Below, piece after piece: positions 58,501 to 64,000 of a stretch of 64,000 bases of DNA. Both the position numbers and the translations under genes were made by a program. The stretch spans positions 83,658,546-83,722,545 of the forward strand of contig NC_044573.1 in the NCBI RefSeq assembly GCF_901933205.1, given 5' to 3'. The notes under the pieces are model-generated. The model had not been told where the DNA came from, made no database searches, and saw only the letters and a program-made list of their open reading frames with translations. The stretch comes from Camarhynchus parvulus (lineage: Eukaryota; Chordata; Aves; Passeriformes; Thraupidae). Within the stretch, counting starts at the first letter, position 1. Each line of letters starts with the position of its first letter.

Positions 58501-61500
58501 TTTACTTGAGTGTATTGTGCTGTACTGCCCTGTCCTTGGTGTGCTCTTGCCTTGTTCCTGTTGTTGTCCCCTAGCACAAACAGTAGACTAAATTTTCATA
58601 GTTTCAAACATGAAGAGAGATTGAAGTCTTAGCTGTTTGGCGGGGTCCTTTATTTGTACAATTCTAATATTTTTTCTTAGTGGAGTGAAATTGTGCTTGC
58701 TTCCTGCAATCGTAACCAGTAAACATTTCACAATCTCAGTCTTCAGGAAAAAGCGCATTTCTCTCAGCAAATTAGTCTAAGTCCTGTTTCATGTATTGGG
58801 GTTAGTCTTGCTTGAAAGTCTGTATAGCTCTCTGGCATCCCAGACAGACAGTTTTTGTGGAAGCAGTTATTTAATTATGTGTGCCAAAAAGTGTGATGTG
58901 TTAATTTTCGTCATAGAACCATTGGCAGAAAGATGCAAGATAGGAGTTTTTCTCCTGGTAAATCCATGTATTGTTTCTGGTAGGCTGTTGCTGTTCTCTT
59001 CACCCCAGTTAGTCCATGTGCAGAAGCACAGACACAGTCATAGTATGGAAAAGTTGAATTAATATAGGAACAGAGGAATGTTTTCAGTGGGAACAGAAAT
59101 TTGTATATTCTTGGTTTTGATTTACTTGCATTGGTAAGAAATTCACCTCCCTCACCTGTCCGGTGATGCTGTACCCGATGCATCTCAGGACGTGTTTGGC
59201 CCTCCTGGCTGCCAGAGCACTGCTGACTCAGATTCAACTTACCACTGACAAGGATCCCCAGATTTCTGTGTGGCTGCTCTCCAGTGTCTATGCTCAGTCT
59301 GTTCATGCATCCAGGGGTGCCCTGTCCCATGTGCAGGATCCAGCACTTGCCCTTGTTGAACTCGCTATACTTGGTGATTGCCCAGCCCTGTAATTTGTCA
59401 CGATTTCTCTGCAGAGTCTGTCTGCCTTCAAGGGAGTTGACAGCTCCTCCCAATTTAGTGTCATTGGTAAAGTTCTTATTATTCCTTGGAGTCATTTATG
59501 AAGATACTGAAGAGAACTGAGCGTAAAATGATGCCTTGGGAAACACCAGTACTGACAGGTCACCAGTCTGGTGCTACCATCCCATTAATAATAAATAACC
59601 CTTTGTGCCTGACCCATGAGCCAGTTTCTCACCCATCACATGATATGCTTATCCAACTGTTTGCTGGACATTTTGAGGCCTGTGATAAGCCTCAGATCAA
59701 TAGCTTTACTGAAATCACAGTTCATATCAACTGGCTTCCCCTGATCAACTATCTGGGTTACTTTATCATAAAAAGTAAATTAAGTTTCTTCAACAGGACT
59801 TCAATTTCATGAACTTGTTCTGGCTGGGACCAATGACTGTGTTGTCTTTCAGGTGTTTTTCACTAGCTCCGGAATAACCCTTGTAACTTTACCAGACACT
59901 GAAGTGGGACTGACAGGCATGTACTTAGCACAGTCATCCTTCTTGCCTTGGGACAGTGTTTGCCAGGTTCCAGTTGACTGTAACCTCTTCACATTCCTAA
60001 TTGGGTTGAATATGTGGGAAGAGGGCATCAAGAAAGTTCAATGCTACCTGTTCTTTTACAATAAAAAAAAAGGATGGATGAAAGCACAGTGAATACAACT
60101 TGTTTTAAATAAGTCATTGCTATGAAATATTATAAATATTTTCCAAAAATATAAATAGTATAGTCAAAGGGCAAATTTTTAACTTCTTACCAAAATATTC
60201 AGTATTACCCCTCTAGAAGAATCAGAAGACAACCTTTCCTTGCAATTCATCCATGTGTACATAAAATCACTGTGAATGTGTATTTTACTGCCTTTTAATT
60301 GGGAATATAGGAATGGAAGTCAAATATACTGGCCAGAGTTTCATTTTCTCAGACTTCTGGCACATGTTATGAGTTTGCAGCACTTCATGCAAACTGTTGA
60401 TGGGTTGTTAATTGTGGTTTGTGCTGAAGCAGATGCTGGTTTGGTGCCACAGCAACAGCAACCACCCCTAGTTGCCTGTTCTTGGGTCCCCCAGAATGAA
60501 AAGGGTGAGTGAAAAGTTTCTCACAGGACTTTTATTTAAGAAGACCAGACTAGCGAGTCTCTGTAGAACCAAAGGGAGAGGGCTAGGCAACCTGCTGTGT
60601 CTGGGTGGGAAACCAGTGTCTGGCAGCAGTGTTCTGCTTTGATCAGGTTGATTAAGAGACATAGACAGCATAGACAGTTACTTAAATGAAAAAAACCCAT
60701 CAATTTGAGCCATTTATCTAAAGACTGAAAGGGGAAATGAGCTGGACCCATCTGTACTATATATCCATGCAGTGATAAGCACTCAGGAAAACAGTGACAT
60801 CAAAAATCAGGTAGGTATGCTTATGGCTGCATTTTCATGTCATTTTTTTCTTTCACAGGTTTACAGTTTGTAACTGAGAGCAAAGCTCAGCACTGCTAAA
60901 ACACGGCTGTTCTCCTTTCTCATTCAGAGTTCCAGGGATACATTTGTACTCTGTTTCCCCTTGATTGTGTTCTTGATCTCTGTGGGGTTTGTTTACTGTC
61001 ATATATAGTAGTGACATGATGCTGAAGTGCAGAAATTATTTCTCTCTTCCAAGTTTCCTTCTGCTTGATGCATTCGCTTTGTGTTTTGAGTGCCTTTGAG
61101 TGTTGCCAGGGAAACAGGGAGGGATGTATGATGGGCTAGAGTGTGCACTTGTTTCTGTCAATATCTTGCTCAGTGGAATGGCATCTCTTTTCAAAAATGA
61201 AGATAGTGCTGCTGTGATAGCCATTGCCTTTAAAGCTGGGGTTTTTTTGCAGGCTTGTCTAATGAAAGATACAAAATTGAGGAAGAAAAAAAAAGTCAGC
61301 TTTATGATCCCATAAGGCACAGCAATAGTAATACAATATCCAGAGCAAGCAAAACTAATATTAAGTGACATGTCAACTCCAGCGCTGGTGATAGGATTTT
61401 AGAAAGACAGATGTGGCATGACTTGCTAATTGAACTAGCTTTAATCTCAAAGAAATATATAACGATTAATAATGTAAGGCTTTATTTTCAAGTTAATAAT

Positions 61501-64000
61501 ATAGAAGGCAATGCACTATGCACTAAATGAGATTTAATATGTTTGTAAATGTAAACTGTCGCTGATATATACAAACAAAAGACCAAAGAGTTTAAATAAA
61601 TCTAGTGCCAAAAAGCCTGTTCATCTGAGCAAATGAGGTGACATTAAATACTTGACTTTGTTAAGAGGACATAAGTTTCTATCTAGTGGATTAGGCAGGG
61701 ATCAATTTAGGAGTTACATGCTTGTCTCTCCCGTGCAGGATGAAATTCTTCTCTTTGCTTTTTGTATTTTTTATAGCAATTAGAGGATTTGTCATCCACT
61801 TCCTATAAACCTTGTTCTGTGTTGCCAGGGATCTCATCCACGTCATGACACAGAGTAGTAAAATTATTAGAAACCCAGCTGGTATGAAAGAGGGAGGTGA
61901 GCTCCTCACAGTGCCATTTCCACATGACTTGTTATAGTCTGGTGGGAGCTCCAGTGTAAACCTCTGGCAGCTTGGCCAGTTTACAGCTGCCTGCAGACCT
62001 GTCTTGGGACCCTGCAGTACTGCCATTGTTTAAATGCCTTCCCACGTGTACTTTCATTGCCTGTTTATATCAGTGTTTGTCTTTCTGCACCCAGTTTCTC
62101 CCTCACCCTTTGTGCCATGCAGGTGCATCCTAGAGGTCCTGTGTGACTTCTCTCCCTCCTTAGGAGGACAGGGGCTTCCAGGTCCATGCTGTCCTCAGCC
62201 TTCCTCTTTGGGCCTTGTGAGTCAAAATAAGAGCATGGCACTTCTTTTCTTTCACTCTGAAGTCTTTGTTTACAGCATTTTTCTTCCTCCTGGGAACAGA
62301 GCCAGGAACTGCAGTCAGTACATTGTCCAGGAAGACCCCTGACCATTGGCCCAGCTAGTGTGACGCTGGGGAGCCAGGCTGTGGGGTCCACTCTTGTGAG
62401 CATATCAGGGCTCCAGTGTTTCTCCCGCATGTTCCCTGCTGCTTTAATCTCTGACACAGTACACCTGCTTCTGTCAGAAGGAAAAATATTTATGGCCTTT
62501 TATATCTGAAATTCCCAGTATAGTCAGGATTAGCTGGAGCTTAATATAATCTTGAAGCCATGCTCTCAATGTAGGAACTACTTCTCACTATCTCCGAGGC
62601 TTTACATTTCCTTGGTGGTTTTGCATTATTTTGTATAATTTTATTCACAAATGGTATAGCACTATGAATTCAATACCTTACTCGCTTCTTGCAGTTGCAA
62701 GCTGTTGATTTTATCTTGCTAGTCCTCAAGATATGTGAATAAGCAGTTTTGTGGTTAGATGGTAATTTTTATGCAACCTATTTCTTCGGTGTTGGATCTG
62801 GTACAAGGAGAAAGACAGGTCTCAGCATTCATGTAATTACCAGTTGAGAAAAAGGTATTAGCAACTGACAGTGAGGTAAAGTATGTTAAAAATACTCTGT
62901 CAGAGTTGAGACTTGTGAGGGTTGTTTCCCATCTCTGCTCTGTGTACTGGGTGTTGTGTGGTATTTGGTTCTGTGATTAGGACCTGAAGAGCTCCCCTGT
63001 CTTGCATGGCAGTGAGAATAGTTAATTTAATACATTAGTTTGAGAGACTCAGATTATAAATTTCAATAATTAAGAACATAAATTATGTTTAGATGCATAC
63101 ATGATTAAAGTATGATTAGACTGGACAGTGTCATTTCATGTTTATGATAAAGCTCTTCGTGGTGGTTGATGGTGGAGAGTCCTGACTATATCCTGACTGC
63201 TTGCTTACACCATGTCTGAACTGAATAGTTTGCATTCTAGTAAGCTTGAGGGGTTTATTGCTTACCTCCTAATACTTTGTATGTGCTTGTGCTGCTTCTT
63301 TCCACGCTAGGTTACTAAGCCTAAGTTAGGGTTGTACTGCAAGGGTATGTGCAAGTAGCTGTACGTAGCAGCTTTTCATTGATGGCTGCCAACTAAACTC
63401 TTGTTCTCTGACATCATTCCTGAGTTCCCATTTGCTTAAATTTCCAAACCTGGAGACTGATGCCTCTCAAAAACTTGGTTAGTTTGGACCTAAGAGTGTG
63501 ATATAGTATCAGGAGACCAAGTTGACTTATGGTGGCTCAGATTTTTTGGGTGAATGCGACTGTGGAGATCATGAGTTGGATTTACCATGAAAAAGTAAAC
63601 CAGGGAGGGCAGAATGTCTGCTTTTCTGTGATGAACTTTAAATTGACCCATGGACTTGTTTAGGTCAAAAGCCAGGATTTTAGACAACTTTTTTTTAATT
63701 ACTATTTTAGTCAAATTCCAACTGGCTGTTCAAAAACTCTCATAAAGGAGAAACATGAAAACTGAACTTGCCCATGTGCTCCTCTGATGCATCTGTGGAA
63801 ACAGGAACATCATGAGTGAGCAGGTGAAGGCACAAATATGAGGGGGGTGGTGATGTGGGTGCTGTCAGGGACTTTGCTTGCCTAACACAGCGTGCAGGAA
63901 GTTGGTAGTTCAGCATCTAAAAACCTCATCTGCTTTTTTACTGGCTTTAACACTCATACAGAATTGTTGGGGACAATGTATATGAGGTAGGGATGTGCCT
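55511..64000 (+). other. Start of ARHGEF10 intron after coding exon 17 (longer than 8.4 kb)
   Basis: No further exon matching the expected continuation of the PH-like domain, with the needed 2-base phase, was found up to the window end. The only recognised feature is a minus-strand CR1 reverse-transcriptase fragment (59140-60060). Frames at 61036-62457 are short, overlap on both strands and have no family resemblance. Confidence 0.7.
59140..60060 (-). mobile_element. CR1 LINE reverse-transcriptase fragment, minus orientation, 3' end missing
   Basis: Translated on the minus strand in shifting frames, it shows CR1 RT landmarks in order: DNTVIGPSQNKF with KSC (about 59780-59850), a VRNWLMGQAQRVI-type block (about 59590-59640), a TLPMTLNWE-like remnant of the FADDTKLGG region (about 59450-59470), LGGAVNSLEGRQTL and FNKGKCWILHMGQGTPG (about 59300-59460). 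Stops and frameshifts are frequent, so it is a dead copy. The last 600 bp or so of a normal CR1, including the 3' UTR, are absent. Confidence 0.85.

Noticed and set aside
58911..59495. 194-codon minus-strand open frame as a gene
   Set aside because: Its N-terminal two-thirds match the CR1 reverse transcriptase and the rest is unrelated; it is part of a dead CR1, not a host gene.
1..64000. CRISPR arrays, operons, phage or toxin systems, tRNA or rRNA genes
   Set aside because: No regularly spaced repeats, cloverleaf-like segments or rRNA sequence were seen, and the spliced gene and avian repeats show this is vertebrate nuclear DNA.

Overview
This window is vertebrate nuclear DNA, almost certainly from a bird and probably a songbird. 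It is AT-rich and intron-dominated. Its interspersed repeats are avian: many 5'-truncated or decayed CR1 LINE fragments, and three solo LTRs of endogenous retroviruses whose sequences I recognise from bird genomes. The LTR at about 21.6 kb is of a type I associate with passerines. These family assignments come from memory of consensus sequences, not from a search.

One protein-coding gene is present, on the + strand: the 5' two-thirds of ARHGEF10, a RhoGEF. I could place 17 coding exons between 9943 and 55510, and their splice phases join without a break. They encode about 724 residues, roughly the first half of a protein that is usually about 1,350 residues. In order the protein holds a Pro-rich start, an acidic stretch, a Pro/Ser-rich region, two consecutive I-Y-D-D-V motifs on separate exons, an acidic/Ser-rich segment, a basic coiled coil, the complete DH (GEF catalytic) domain and the beginning of the PH-like domain. 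The rest of the protein, including the C-terminal beta-propeller-like part, lies beyond the right edge. The promoter and first non-coding exon are probably left of the window, because the exon with the ATG is preceded by a good splice acceptor.

Layout: 1-9903 is 5' intron or flank with two + strand CR1 fragments, one carrying a perfect hairpin. 9904-9982 is the start exon. 9983-25725 is a 15.7-kb intron with a CR1 3' end and two solo LTRs. 25726-39003 holds exons 2-9, the non-catalytic N-terminal region and coiled coil. 39004-45171 is intron sequence around exon 10, with an ERVL-type LTR and CR1 RT debris. 45172-50497 holds the DH exons, and 52856-55510 the first PH exons. 55511-64000 is the start of an intron longer than 8.4 kb, with a decayed minus-strand CR1 reverse-transcriptase fragment.

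I found no second gene, tRNA, rRNA, CRISPR array or bacterial-type system. Outside the listed exons, the open reading frames are short, have no recognisable family and are typical of chance frames in introns, except those inside CR1 copies. The observations most worth a second look concern processing of the ARHGEF10 transcript: a frame-neutral 57-nt exon encoding one of the two YDDV motifs, with a poor donor and a CR1 just upstream; an unannotated 69-nt exon-like segment at 37377; and a cluster of three AATAAA hexamers just after exon 5.
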